Of a DNA stretch of 64,000 nt, positions 31,875-43,475 are shown piece after piece. Below the pieces are notes generated by a model. It did no database searches and was not told the origin of the DNA. It saw only the letters and a program-made list of their open reading frames with translations. The DNA lies in assembly GCA_029378245.1 (NCBI GenBank), contig JARKIF010000003.1, positions 2,914,001-2,978,000 of the forward strand. The letters run 5' to 3'. Numbering within the stretch: position 1 is the stretch's first letter; each line of letters begins with the position of its first letter. Position numbers and translations under genes: made by a program. Source of the stretch: Roridomyces roridus (lineage: Eukaryota > Basidiomycota > Agaricomycetes > Agaricales > Mycenaceae).

Positions 31875-33505
31875 ATGTCCTCGTGCGAACACGTCCCCGA
31901 CGAGCTCTGGCTCGCAATATTCGAGCTTCTACCCCGCGAATCTATTCAACAGCTCTGCTTGTCCGCTCGCCGCTTCAGCGCCATCTCCCGCCCGCTCCTT
32001 TTCGGCCATCTTCCATTCCACCCATGTCTCACTCATCACTTCCCGGAGCCTATATGCAGCAGACCTCCATCGCCTCAATACACCCAATTTGCGTTGGATC
32101 GGTTGAACTTCTGGTCCTCCGACGAGATTGCGCCGATGGTCCGGGAATGTACGATCAGTCCGGTGTATAGAACGTGGGAACCCAGCGACTCACCGGATCC
32201 CTGGTCCCTCTTGGCCACGTTTTTTGAGCGCATCGTCAAGTTCAGCGCTCTGCGCATAGTGCGCGCACAATATGCGTGCTTCTCACAACAAACACTCGCC
32301 GCTCTTTGCCGCCTACCATGCCTGGACCATGTCACTGTGGAGCAGTGCGGCGTGCACGAGCAAGGGCGCATTCAAACTCGTGGAATGCAACTGCGCACGT
32401 CTCGATTTCACTATCGGAAACAGTGGGGTGGCAGTAACAGGGGCCTCCATTTATGGATACCCCTACTCGATCCAGATCATCTCCGCGAACTCAAAATTAC
32501 CAGTTTCCCTGCCTCCGCACACATGCCTCCCGGCGCACCATTTCCCAACGTCTACAAATTAGACGCCGAGTTGGATTGCAAGTCGGCGTCGGAAGTCGTC
32601 GCTGCTTGGGCAAGATTTCCCGCGGTCCGGGTTCTCAAGTTTTACACTGGGATGAGCACTTTGGCCGAGGCGGAAGCTGCTCGGGCAGCCGATATTCTCC
32701 CTTTACTAGAGGAGTACTTCGGTGACCTCCGGCCGCTGCCCCTGATCCCTTCACGACCTACTCTCAAGCGCCTCGTCCTTGATCACTGCTATCCGAGAGA
32801 GTTGGCGTTGTGTCTCGGCGGAATGGCGAACAGTCTACACATCACCTCACTGCACGCCGCCATGTCACCGTACGCCACCGCCCTCAGCGCGAAGTCTTTC
32901 AGAGCCATTTGCAAATGCCTGCCGAAACTCGTCGACATGCACATCGAAATTTTGATTAGTGTTACAAGAATGCGACACAATTTCGGAGCGCGACTTGAAG
33001 TGGCTGAGAGGGTAAGTGAACAGTCTTTGATCTCTGGCGACAATGCACTGAACAGGACGACAATCAGGCCAGTTCTTTATTCTCCAGCCTCGTAGACACC
33101 CCTGCTCTTTCGCCGACTCTCCAGCAGCTCGCGATTACGTGGAAATTCAATGAAGGACCAGAGGGACTGTATTCGCTCTTCGTAGAAATGCCCGACTTGG
33201 ACTTTTCTCGTCTGCGGGACAGCCTGGTGGAGAAGTGTCCCGACTTGAAGACGCTATGGCTCGATGGGAATGATTTTATCTTTGGATGGCGCCGTTCTTC
33301 GGATGGGAGGGTCGATAGAGAGGAGGAAGCAAGCGAGAGAGTGTTTACCGGTACCGGATGTGAGTGTTTTTGCGGCGCTGTTCTGATCTCCGACTAACTC
33401 TGCCTGGCATATTACTTAGACCGACGACTCTGGGACCATAAGAAGGATCTGCGAGCCAAATTTGCGGCGTTTTGGGGAGATGGAGTAGACTGTGCACGTG
33501 AATGA
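31875..33505 (+). CDS. F-box/LRR-like protein, intact copy
   Basis: ATG in context GACCACCATGTCC. Three exons (31875-33011, 33056-33359, 33420-33505) join in phase to 508 residues. The F-box is at residues 7-46 (VPDELWLAIFELLPRESIQ...RPLLFGHL). LRR-like middle: ALDRLNFWSSDEIAPMVREC, LAALCRLPCLDHVTVEQCGV, LQLWIPLLDP-like strand, ARFPAVRVLKF, LPLLEEYFGD, CKCLPKLVDMHIEI. The C-terminal module LQQLAITWKFNEG...LRDSLVEKCPDLKTLWLDGNDFIFGWRR...VDREEE is complete and the last exon ends AKFAAFWGDG. A likely SCF substrate-recognition subunit by family; the target is unknown. Best reference for reconstructing the broken copies. Confidence 0.88.
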
Positions 33506-33654
33506 GGAAGACGGGGCATGATACGGAGAGGCGCGAGAAATTCATTGTCGTTCTTGATGATCTAAGGACCGGCCGACGCGTCAGTGCTGAGTACATGTGA
33601 CCGTGACGACGCCTTCAGACGTGTGCCATCAAAAACTTCTTGCCTCCCGCCACC

Positions 33655-33993
33655 ATGAGCCGGTCCCCGATCCTCTCTTCCTTCGAATATCCGTAGGCCA
33701 GGAAGGCGGAGACTGACAAAGTCCTCGAGATGCAGCAGAGACTCTTTACGCGATGCCCCCATCTGCACAGGCTCTGGCTCGACGGCGAGCATTTTCTATT
33801 CAGCTGGGGTAAAGTCAAACGTGAGGGGCAGCCTGATACGGTATTCAAATTTGGAGCGTCGGGTGGGCGTAGTGCGTGGATTCATTGCTGGCTGCGGCTA
33901 CTCGATATCTGAATTTTGCTTCTTTGCGGAGTAGACGATACATTCAAATTACGGGACGGATTCGACGCTTTCTGGGGAGGGCAGATGAACTGA
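33655..33993 (+). pseudogene. F-box C-terminal fragment
   Basis: A family-type start (CGCCACCATGAGC) is followed almost at once by the C-terminal module: KVLEMQQRLFTRCPHLHRLWLDGEHFLFSW, then KFGASGG, an intron, and a last exon DGFDAFWGGQMN with stop at 33993. No F-box or LRR body. It lies tail-to-tail with the SDR-like gene at 34084-35140; the same pair recurs inverted at 56.9-58.3 kb. Confidence 0.75.
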
Positions 33994-34083
33994 ATGATCC
34001 CATTCGTTATGTTTCCGCTGTCCTACTTGTGAAATCCAATATAATAGAGTTGTTGATACTCCGTCCATACCGCCCGCTGCCCC

Positions 34084-35140
34084 CTACCTCTCTCCCACAA
34101 TCTCACACAATTTATCCCAACACCGTTCCCGATTTCCTTTATCCGCCGCCCACTTGCCGAGCACAGAGGGTGCGAGGTTCGATTTGAAGTACCTGTTGGT
34201 GGGACCGAGGGTTTCGGACGCTGTGGGGGCGGCGAGGATCTGTGCATAGATAGAGTCGTTGTCAATTGACACTCCCGGCCTCTTTGTTTGAAGTACGCAC
34301 ATAAACGACGGCGGGCGCAAACTCATCTGGTGTCTTCCCTGTGAGCTTCATCCCCAGCCACGCGACCCAGCTCAGCCACCCGGGGAAGAGGTTGTAGTCG
34401 AATTGCTCTGAGGAGACGAGGCCCGGGGAGATGTGGAAGTAGCGGTATTGCGGGTAGCGTTGGGTGAGTTGTTCGTGGAATGCGTCGAGGACTGTGCTAT
34501 CGCGCGCTGATTGAGCCATGAAGAGCTGCGTGGTGCTCATTTTGCCGACGCGCTGGGCGAGGGAGAGGTCGTCTACGTCGAGGTCGTCTAGAGACTGGCC
34601 TTGATTGGCGACAGAGACGACTGTGGCGTTAGGGGCGAGGGCGCCGCGGGTCGTGAGGAGGTATGCGATGGCGAAGCGGGAGACGGATTGCACGGAGAGG
34701 TCGGGGCAGAGACCGTCTGCTGTGACTTTGTCCAGGTGGCCGGTGGGGACGCCGCTCTGACACATGACGAGGAAGTCGATTGAGGCGTCGCCCACTGTGG
34801 TTTGGATGACTTCAGCAGTGGCGCGCATGCCCTGGACTTCCCTATTCTCTTTCAGTATCGGGAAAACGAAAGCAAGTCAGTGGTCGACGCACCCGACATC
34901 GCCTTGGATGAATTCGGCTTGAATCGTGGCGTTTACAGGTACGAGATTCTTGAGTGTCTCTACCATAGCTTGGCCACGCGTCTCGTTGCGGCCCACGATG
35001 TATACACGGCTGCAGCCAAGCTTGGCAAGGAGGCGAGCGATGGCGGCTCCCATACCTAGCGTGCCGCCGACTACGACGGCCGTTTTGTTCTGTCCGACGA
35101 GGGTCACGTTGGCGAGTTCCAAGGCGGGGTTGGGCGGCAT
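34084..35140 (-). CDS. SDR-like NAD(P)-binding protein, copy 1
   Basis: Three exons (35140-34893, 34841-34301, 34239-34084) give 314 residues. Rossmann start: GQNKTAVVVGGTLGMGAAIARLLAKLGC, then VYIVGRNETRGQAM. DFLVMCQSG replaces the usual NNAG strand. The segment where SDRs carry the catalytic Tyr-x3-Lys reads LFMAQSARDSTVLDAFHEQL without Tyr or Lys, so ordinary SDR chemistry is doubtful. It ends PGLVSSEQFDY...APTNRY-like, VLGKWAADKGNRERCW. About 75% similar by eye to the copy at 56874-57947. Likely accessory metabolism; substrate unknown. Confidence 0.85.
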
Positions 35141-35658
35141 GAGGAAAGTGAGGGAAACAGAGGAAGTCTTTATGGGTTACGGCTGATGTCATCGGTATGT
35201 AGTCATCGTCGGTTGAGTTGCCGAGACTGCCAAATGAAGGAATGATCCGCTCTGCCGCCATCTAATCTAATCTCGTGTTCCCGCCATCAGCGCAGATGAG
35301 CCTAATAGATGAGCTTCGAGCCTTCGGCCGTCGCTCAACTCGGTTGCCTTTTTGAGGCAGGGGAGCGTGCCGATACAAAGATAGCTCGATAAGCGGTTCC
35401 ATCATTCTTCCTATCTCCCACCGTTGCCAGCAGTTGGAATCGTGGCCAGTGAAGACACGGGCGCCCTCACTCACTCATAGTCTCAATACCAGTATCCTAC
35501 ATACGAGCGAGCCTGTCTTTGAATTGTCCTATCGAGGAAGGAATTTTCAACCACGCCGAGGCATCACCGGCATCGGTCATCATTGGACACACGCCGCGGC
35601 GCAGCATGATAAGAATCAGAGTTATCTTTCTCTCCTTCATTCGAGTCATTCGCCGCCC
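35141..35658. other. Divergent intergenic region
   Basis: 518 bp between the starts of the SDR-like gene and the amine oxidase. Short overlapping frames only; no gene seen. Confidence 0.4.
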
Positions 35659-38600
35659 ATGTCGGTGCTACCCACAGCCAAGGACGATCGCCACCTAGCA
35701 CCGGACGAAACCCATAGCCTGAAAACACGTCGAAGGCTGCTGGCACTCGGCGCGTTAACTGCGGCTGCTGCAGCACTCGTCCTACTCGCGATCGCACCGA
35801 CACCCCGTCTGTCTCTGAACCAGAGCTTCCACCTTGAACATTCAGCCACACCCGGTCGATGTGCGGATGCGGCTCCCCTTGCTGCGACTGCACCTCATCA
35901 GAACGTGTGGAAGAACTTTGACGTCCAGGAAGCGACCGCCATCCGGCAGTGGTTGTGGGCTTATCGGGGGCTAGACGGGCATGGATTCAACTTGACGTCT
36001 GGAATTGCTGCTACGGAATTGTACGTTCTCGTGACGATATGGATGTTTTTCGCTAATCTCGAATGCAGCGACAACTGTATCCTGCTGATAGAGAACTTTA
36101 CGCCGTCCAAGGCTGAGGTACTCGAATATCTCGACCAGGACGGTGCTTCCCCGGAGAGATTTGCAAAGGTGCGAGCGTCTCATCGAATTTCTAGAAACTC
36201 TCATCACTTTTATCCAGGTATTCCTCTCGCTCGGCGCCGTCTCCCCACCGTCTCTCGAACAATATCTACTCGGACCTCTCCCTACTCCCATCTCGAGTCT
36301 CTCGCTGAGCGCAGCTTCCCTCCAACTCCAGCCCCTCAAGCACATCTTCACCAACCCCGACATCCCGTATACCGCCCGCCTGTATCCCATGAATATGACC
36401 TACGTCGAGGATTTCGTGCTCGATCTGATAGCCCCTCTGCACAATGCCACCCAAGACCTCCTCGGTGGGACCGTCGTCGGCGGACGATTCCCCGGGCCGG
36501 GCAACACCGAGCCAGAGACCGGCGTCCCCGACCTCGTATTCGGCGCGAGCACCCCCTTCTCTTACGACGGCACCTTCCGCCGGATGTGGTTCCAACTCAA
36601 GCAGAACACACCCGGATCGTACCTCAAGGCGCTCGACATGTATTTCTACATCGACTTTACGGCCATGGATCCGAAGGAGTGGTATCTCATTCGGATGGTT
36701 TATAATCGGCAGGTGTTCAAGAATACTGATGAGTTTATCGAGGCGTATCGGTGCGTGCTACATATTCGTAATGCCTCCCATTCAACCTGATCATATACTA
36801 TCTAGGAACGGAACTCTCAAGCGTTCCAAAGCACCCGACGTCCCACCCACTTCCGAAACCACCTGGGCCGACCGCGCACGCCGGGGCGCTCCGCGCGATT
36901 TAGACGACCGCGCCGGCCCACGGCAAGTTTCGTTCAACGGCCCCCGTTACCGCGTCGACAAGGCCGAGCAATGGGTCAGTTGGATGGGGTGGTCCTTCTA
37001 CCTCAGCTTTGCGCGCGATATGGGGTTGAGTCTCTGGGATGTGAAGTTTAGAGGGGAGAGGATTCTGTATGAGGTTGCGCCGCAGGAGGCGTTGGCTGTT
37101 TATTGTGCGTTACTTTCCCTTCGATGTACTGGCAAGTGTCTGACGAGTTCCTTTGTTGTAGCTGGGAGCGATCCGCACCAGGGTAGTACTGTCTTCCTCG
37201 ATGGTGGGTTTGGTATGGGGAGTGCTACGCGTGCGTTGATCGTTGGGTACGATTGCCCGCACGAGGCGCAGCTCTTACCCAGCATTGTGCATACCGTTTC
37301 CGGGACGGCGCTGCAGGAAGGCGCGATTTGTGTGTTTGAGCGCGATTCGGGCAAACCGCTTAGTCGGCATACGGGGTATTTGAAGAACGAGATGGGGGTG
37401 AGTGGTACTTTCTGTGCACGAGGATTGGGACTGAAGTACTGACGATGGACTAGGCGATCAAGGGATACGAACTCATCGTCCGCACGATCTCTACTGTGGG
37501 GAATTACGATTATTTGTTTGATTATACATTTCAGCTGGATGGGACGATGGAGGTGCGCGTTTCTGCCAGTGGATACCTCCAGGGTGCGTGGTGGGATGAC
37601 GCGGAGAATGACTATGGGACGAAGATCCGGGATACGTATAGTGAGTGTGGACTCCTACCCTTCAGTCAAATTGATGAACCTGCTCTCTTTAGTGGGGAGT
37701 CTGCACGACCACGTCATGTGAATCTCTCTCCTTCTACCTTGTTACTACGGAGCTAATCCTCCCTTCTTCGCAGAAACTACAAACTCGACTTTGACATTGC
37801 CGGCACGCGCAACTCACTCCTCGCAGTCACACTCGAGAACGAAGTCGTCAATCAGCCGTGGTTTGACGGTGTAGAGGACGACGACTGGGCAGAAGAGGTT
37901 CATCAGCAGAAGATTGTGCGGACGATGGTACGGAATGAGTCGGATGCGTTGTTGAATTACCCGCCGAACCTTGAGGGGTTGTATGCGATTGTGAATGAGG
38001 AGGAGACGAATCGGTGGGGATATCGTGCGTCTGGCGTTTTGTTGCGATTGTGGAAATACTGACTACTCGATATTCTAGCTCGTGGATATGCGATTCACCC
38101 CGGTGTATCGCCGATTCATCTGGTAGGTCTCTTAATCTTCGCATGTGTTTCTCAGCTGAAATTCGTGCATAGACAAACCTCGAGAGCAAGCGCACGCGGA
38201 ACAACGTCAACTTTGCCAAGCACCATCTCGCCGTGTCGCGTAGGAAGGATTCGGAACCCAAGTCGTCCTCGATGTGGAATATTAATCTTCCTGGGGCTCC
38301 TCGTACGAATTTCCTTGGCCTATCGCTTTGAGATTGATCTGATATGTTTTTATTTGTGGCAGCGGTGGACTTTTACAAGTTCTTCGATGGGTGAGTTGGT
38401 TTGTACAACTCGCGGACGTGGGTGTTGATTCATATGGCCGAAGTGAATCGCTGGAGCAGGAAGATCTCACCGTATGGCTCAACCTGGGGATGCATCATAT
38501 CCCGCGCGCCGAAGACTCTCGTTCGTCTCTCCATTATTATCCATCCGCACACCTTCTTATGTAATTTCACTCCCCTTTCAACTTTTAGCAATGACCCTCA

Positions 38601-39012
38601 CCAACATCGCAACCTCCTCCGTCTTCCTCACCCCGTTCAACTTTAACGACTGGGACCCGGCGATGGAGAGTATGAACGCTGTGCTCGTCAACGTCCCTGA
38701 GCCCGGGGAGGAGTGGAGTGCGGATGAGAATGGGGTCGAGAGCGAGTATTGCTTGCCGCCCAGGGTGGGGAGGTTTGATGTGCGTGCCGTTCCGTTCTTT
38801 GCTTTCTCTGTTGTTGTTGTAATCGCTAAATGCTACTTAGTACCGCCCTCCGACTACGTTTGAGGAGGATGGGACGCCTGGGTCGCCGTTGAGGGTGCAT
38901 GAAATGCGGCAACAAGGTGCGTCTGTTCATTCGTTTTTGGAGAATTCGACTGATGTGCATCGCCATTCTAGCGGAGAGCTATCATGCCATTTTTGCGGCC
39001 ACTGAGCTCTGA
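35659..39012 (+). CDS. Copper amine oxidase with N-terminal membrane anchor
   Basis: Residues ~22-44 (RRLLALGALTAAAAALVLLAIAP) form a signal anchor, so the enzyme faces the secretory lumen or outside. At least a dozen exons follow the family order: VWKNFDVQEATAIRQWL; WVSWMGWSFYLSFARDMGLSLWDVKF; DGGFGMGS with the catalytic-base Asp; YDCPHEA; the cofactor motif VGNYDYLFDY, whose first Tyr becomes topaquinone; the copper ligands LHDHVI (His-x-His) and GMHHIPRAED; and TPFNFNDWDPAMES near the end. Stop at 39010-39012. It oxidises primary amines to aldehydes with ammonia and hydrogen peroxide. All key residues are present and I see no frame break. Confidence 0.92.
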
Positions 39013-40614
39013 TTTAAAGTAAAGTAGATGTGCTCTTCGTATCGACTTCATATGCAAATACATACACACAAATCAAGAACAAATGACGCGAGCCGTTCCT
39101 GTCTCAGACCACCATGTCCTCTCACGAGCGAGTTCCCAACGAGCTCTGGCTGGCGATATTCGAACTTCTGCCCTGCGAATCTGTCAAGCAGCTCTTCTCG
39201 TCCGATCGCCGGTTTAGCACCATCTCTCGAGGACTCCTTTTCAGCCAGCTCGCACTCAAGCATATCCGTCCAGACGAAAATCTTCCCTCAGCGAAATACA
39301 TTCAATTTACGCTGGATCGCTTGGATTTTTGGTCCTCCGACGAGATTGCCCCGTTGGTCCGACATTGCACGATAACCCCGTGGACTGCCCGCTGGCGCGA
39401 AACTGGACCAGATGTCGCGCGTCTAGAGTCGGATCGAGCAGAACCCTCTTCTTGCACCCCATTACTCGCCGCGTTTATCGAGCGCCTAGGGCGATTCACA
39501 AACCTGCAGATGCTATATGCTCGGCACGTAGTCTTCTCGCAACCAACACTCGCCGCTCTTTGCCGTCTACCATGCCTGGACAATGTCACTATGGATCAGT
39601 GCGGAGTGGGCGGGGAGTACATCGACACCGAGGGATTGCACTTGCGCACGTCTCGATTTGTGTACCGGGACGAGTGGAGAGGCAGTGGCACGGGCCTCCA
39701 ATTGTGGGTGCCCCTACTCCATCCAGATCATCTCCGCGAGCTCAAAATTTCGGGGTTCCCTGTGTTCGCAACTATGCCTCCCGGGCCACCATTTCCCAAT
39801 GTCTACAAGTTGACGGCACGGCTTTGCTGTCTGACCGCCTCCGAGGTCTTGGCCGCTTTGTCGAGATTTCCGGCCGTCCGGGTGCTCGACTTTGAATCCT
39901 TCACCGGCAGCAGTCTGGGCGAAGCTTCCGATGCCTCGGAGGCCACTCGCGTTCTGCCTTTGCTGGAGAAATTCAAGGGCGACTATCAGCTCTTGCCGCT
40001 GCTCCCTGGGCGACCTACCCTCAAGCACCTCGTAATCGATAATTGCGCTCCTACGGAGTTGGCGAAAGCACTCCATGGGATGGCGAGCGGTGACCATATC
40101 GTCTCACTGCACGCCACGCTGGACTCTACACTTCGTGAGATGGCTTTCAAAACGGTCTGCAGATCTCTACCGAACCTCGTGGACCTCCATATCGAAATAC
40201 AGACAGAAATCACGGAGGGGGAATACGAGGGGAGATACATTCACAGGGTACGAATCGTTAATCCTGGCGAAGAATACACTGAATGAGCATTATCAGGCCA
40301 CCGACTTCTTTTTCACGCTCGCAGACACTGCGTTCCGAGGTGCCGTCGACCAACGTTGGGCGACATGTGTTGACGGGTTGCGGACCTTAGCCGACCCCTG
40401 GAAACCAATGTGCGGACATCAAAAATAGCACAGCATTGCCGACATGTGCCGACTAGTCTGCAGCCGTGTGCTGACTTGGCGTCCACACCTCGTCCACACA
40501 CCTCCGCCCCTCTGTGCCCCTCTCGTCCACGCCGTTGCCCGAACTCGACGCACCCACTTCTGACAAGTGTCCTCTATCGACACGGCGACGCTGGCAATGA
40601 CCCACGCCTTATCA

Positions 40615-40860
40615 CACCTAGTGCACCTCCGGAATGCTGACTAATGGACCTCGAAGGTCCCATTAGATGTTGGTTTGATGGGGCCTTAGAGGTCCCCGGC
40701 GGAGGTATGTAATGGCGGCGATGGCGCATGTAGCTATTTTGGGTCACATCCGACGCCCAACGGAGCCTCCGTCAGGCGCCATAGGGACCACCGCCATGTG
40801 CAGGAGCATCGTCTAGGCCTACCCAGGGGCACGGGACGCGTTATGCGCGCTTGTTGCGTA
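40615..40860 (+). repeat. Left long inverted repeat of the hAT-like element
   Basis: Matches the reverse complement of 43230-43475 with few differences, including an internal TAATGGACCTCGAAGGTCC-type palindrome near 40642. Confidence 0.85.
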
Positions 40861-43229
40861 AGTAGCGAGTCAAGTGCAGTGGGAATAGAGCAGTAGGCAA
40901 GCAAGAGGGCAGTTTTAGCGGGACCTCCGCCTGCGAGCGGGGGTGGTGTGCAGGTCGGAGTTGGGGTCGCTGTACACGCTACGCTGGCTACGCCGCACAC
41001 TCGCTCAGGCCGCCGGGAGCTGTATTGTAGGAGGCGGGAGGGCGAGTGGACGGCAGTTCAGATGCACGTCGGGATCTACGCGTGCGGGGGTAGCGTGCAG
41101 CCAGACTTAAGGCCACAGCGCACGCCGTACACACAAGTACTCACGAGGGGTGGGTCTGGCTGCGCAGTTGCAGTAGTGGGAGGGCGGTGAGAAGGCGATT
41201 TCGGCCTGCGGCGGAACCTCCGCCTGATTGCAGAAGTGGCGGAGGTGACTTGCAGCTGTGGGCTGTGCGAACCACGGTGCGGACGCACTACTCGGCGTAA
41301 CAGCTGGCTTGAGTCTGAAGTGGTGGTAGTACAGAGGCAAAGCCTAGGTTTCAAGGAAATCGTGGCCACGGCGTAGAATGCCATTGACCGGTGGTTACAT
41401 TGTTCAGCTACTTTCAGTACATTAATTCCTGCCTAACATAAATGTGAGTGAACAGTCAAATACTTATCCCAGGCTGCAAATATCCACAGTGGATATTGAC
41501 GTACCTCGATCACGCGTGCCGAGCGGCGAGCCTCCGTCTGCACTGTGAACCTTCTTTGATACCACCCAGTGAACCGGAGACAGCGAGTTTGTCGTACTGG
41601 CCGCGGAGAAATGGTGCAGAAAGAGTCAAGTCAGCTCATGGGGTAGGCGACGGAGTCCAAGCAGGCACGGCGGAGGTGGCAGAGGTGTCGGCAATCATGT
41701 TCACTCGCAGCTTTGGGCAGGGATACAGTCTAATGCAAGACTGAGAATGAATGCGGTTTGACGTTCATGGCCATGTGGAGTCGATTGCAGCTAACCTTGG
41801 ACGATGCTCGCGCAGTGGTGGTGGTGAAAGGAAGGCGGAGGTGTCAATCACACAGCATCGGACTTTCTCGCAGATCTTTGATCAGCCAATCAGCAGGTGA
41901 ATAAAACAAGGATTGTCTTGATTTCACTCGATAAGATTCTTTTCACAGGCATTTGGCCTCGGGGCAAGCTACGATAACATCAGGGAGGCCGCCCGGGTTT
42001 GCTGATTTAATTACAGGGCCATTTCTTGCTATATTGGTGAAATGCAGTCTTTGAACAGGGAAACCTACTGGTTCCCAGTTGCATTTTGTGTTCAATTCGT
42101 CTAATTGTATTGTGCAATCCCAAGAATATGTTCTGTTCCTCAAATCTGGCTCATATACATTGAAACCATCTCTTTGAATGCAGAAATACCTTTCCTAGCT
42201 GGCTCCGTGCTCCGGGAGAAGTTGAACAGAACATACCTCCGCCATTTATACAAACCTCCAGAATTTGTGAAAATGTGGATTTTTGGCTCTAACTTTGATA
42301 CAAGATCTTCTATGGGTCTTTGAATGCTGACCTCTGAGATTCAATGTCATGAGCAAGTTCAACTTCAAGTCAAGTGCAGCATCAGTGGGAAATTTTGTCA
42401 CCAATAGTGAGAAATGCATTCCCCTGAGTTAATACATAGGCCAGGAGGTAGTAATAGATGAGGAATTATTCTATCTATGCTAAAAAGACATAATGGTGGG
42501 GCAGGAACTGGATCAACCAATTGTTCGAACTCTGCAGCCGGCACCACCGCCACCTCCGCTCGCTTCATGTTCGCCCGTCTCACTCAGCCCATTTGCAACC
42601 CATTGTGATTCTGTCAACATCCTGCCAGAAATCTACTACGGTGGACCTCTCTGGATTTCAATACACAGAGATTAGAGGGGCTGTTACATCTGTTGGGGGC
42701 GTCAGAAGCGGCGGAGGTGCTGATTTCAGAGGCGGAGGTGCGTAGGCACTCTCGGCCCAGCGCTGGGCTACAGCTTCCCTCATTTGCCATCTCCTCATCT
42801 ACAACCCCATATATGATTTGGAAAGCCCATGGTCCGGTAGGCCTTCAACTGGTACAAGTACCGTACAATATTGGGGCGCTATTTCCTGTTCAAACCGCTC
42901 TCCCGCAGTCATTTCGTCGCCCATGCGCATGCAGTCCATAACGCACTCCTCACGAGCACGCATGAACAGCAGAATAATAACCCCAGTTCCAGCTGCAGGC
43001 GGAGGCCGCGGAGGTCCCGCCGCCACACGTCGAAATCTGTTCCATATGCCCTGCCGCCTTGTCCAATACAGGGCCTGACCCGCACCTAATCACCTAATGA
43101 ATGCGCGAGGCAGCGTGCATGGGAACCCCAATCCCGCCCTGAACGCTTCCCCCGCTCGCAGGCAGAGGTCTCGCTACAACCTCCCTCTCACTTGCCTACC
43201 GTTCTGCTCCCACTGCGCTCAACTCCCTG

Positions 43230-43475
43230 CTTGCGACAGGCGTGCATAACGCGTCCCGTGCCCCTGGGTAGGCCTAGACGATGCTCCTGCACATGGCGGT
43301 GGTCCCTATGGCGCCTGACGGAGGCTCCGTTGGGCGTCGGATGTGACCCAAAATAGCTACATGCGCCATCGCCGCCATTACATACCTCCGCCGGGGACCA
43401 CTAAGGCCCCATCAAACCAACATATAATGGGACCTTCGAGGTCCATTAGTCAGCATTCCGGAGGTGCACTAGGTG
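43230..43475 (-). repeat. Right long inverted repeat of the hAT-like element
   Basis: Partner of 40615-40860; ends at the second CCTTATCA duplication. Confidence 0.85.

Larger units (their letters stand above)
40615..43475. mobile_element. hAT-like non-autonomous element nested in the CACTA-like element
   Basis: 2861 bp with inverted ends CACCTAGTGCACCTCCGG and an 8-bp target duplication CCTTATCA (40607-40614 and 43476-43483). Inverted homology extends about 245 bp into each end. An 8-bp duplication is the hallmark of the hAT superfamily. The interior has no transposase, only short frames, and many copies of ACCTCCG / CGGAGGT. Confidence 0.88.

Noticed and set aside
41448..41744. 98-aa ORF within the nested hAT-like element as a transposase remnant
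   Set aside because: No hAT dimerisation or catalytic motif and no neighbouring frames to extend it.
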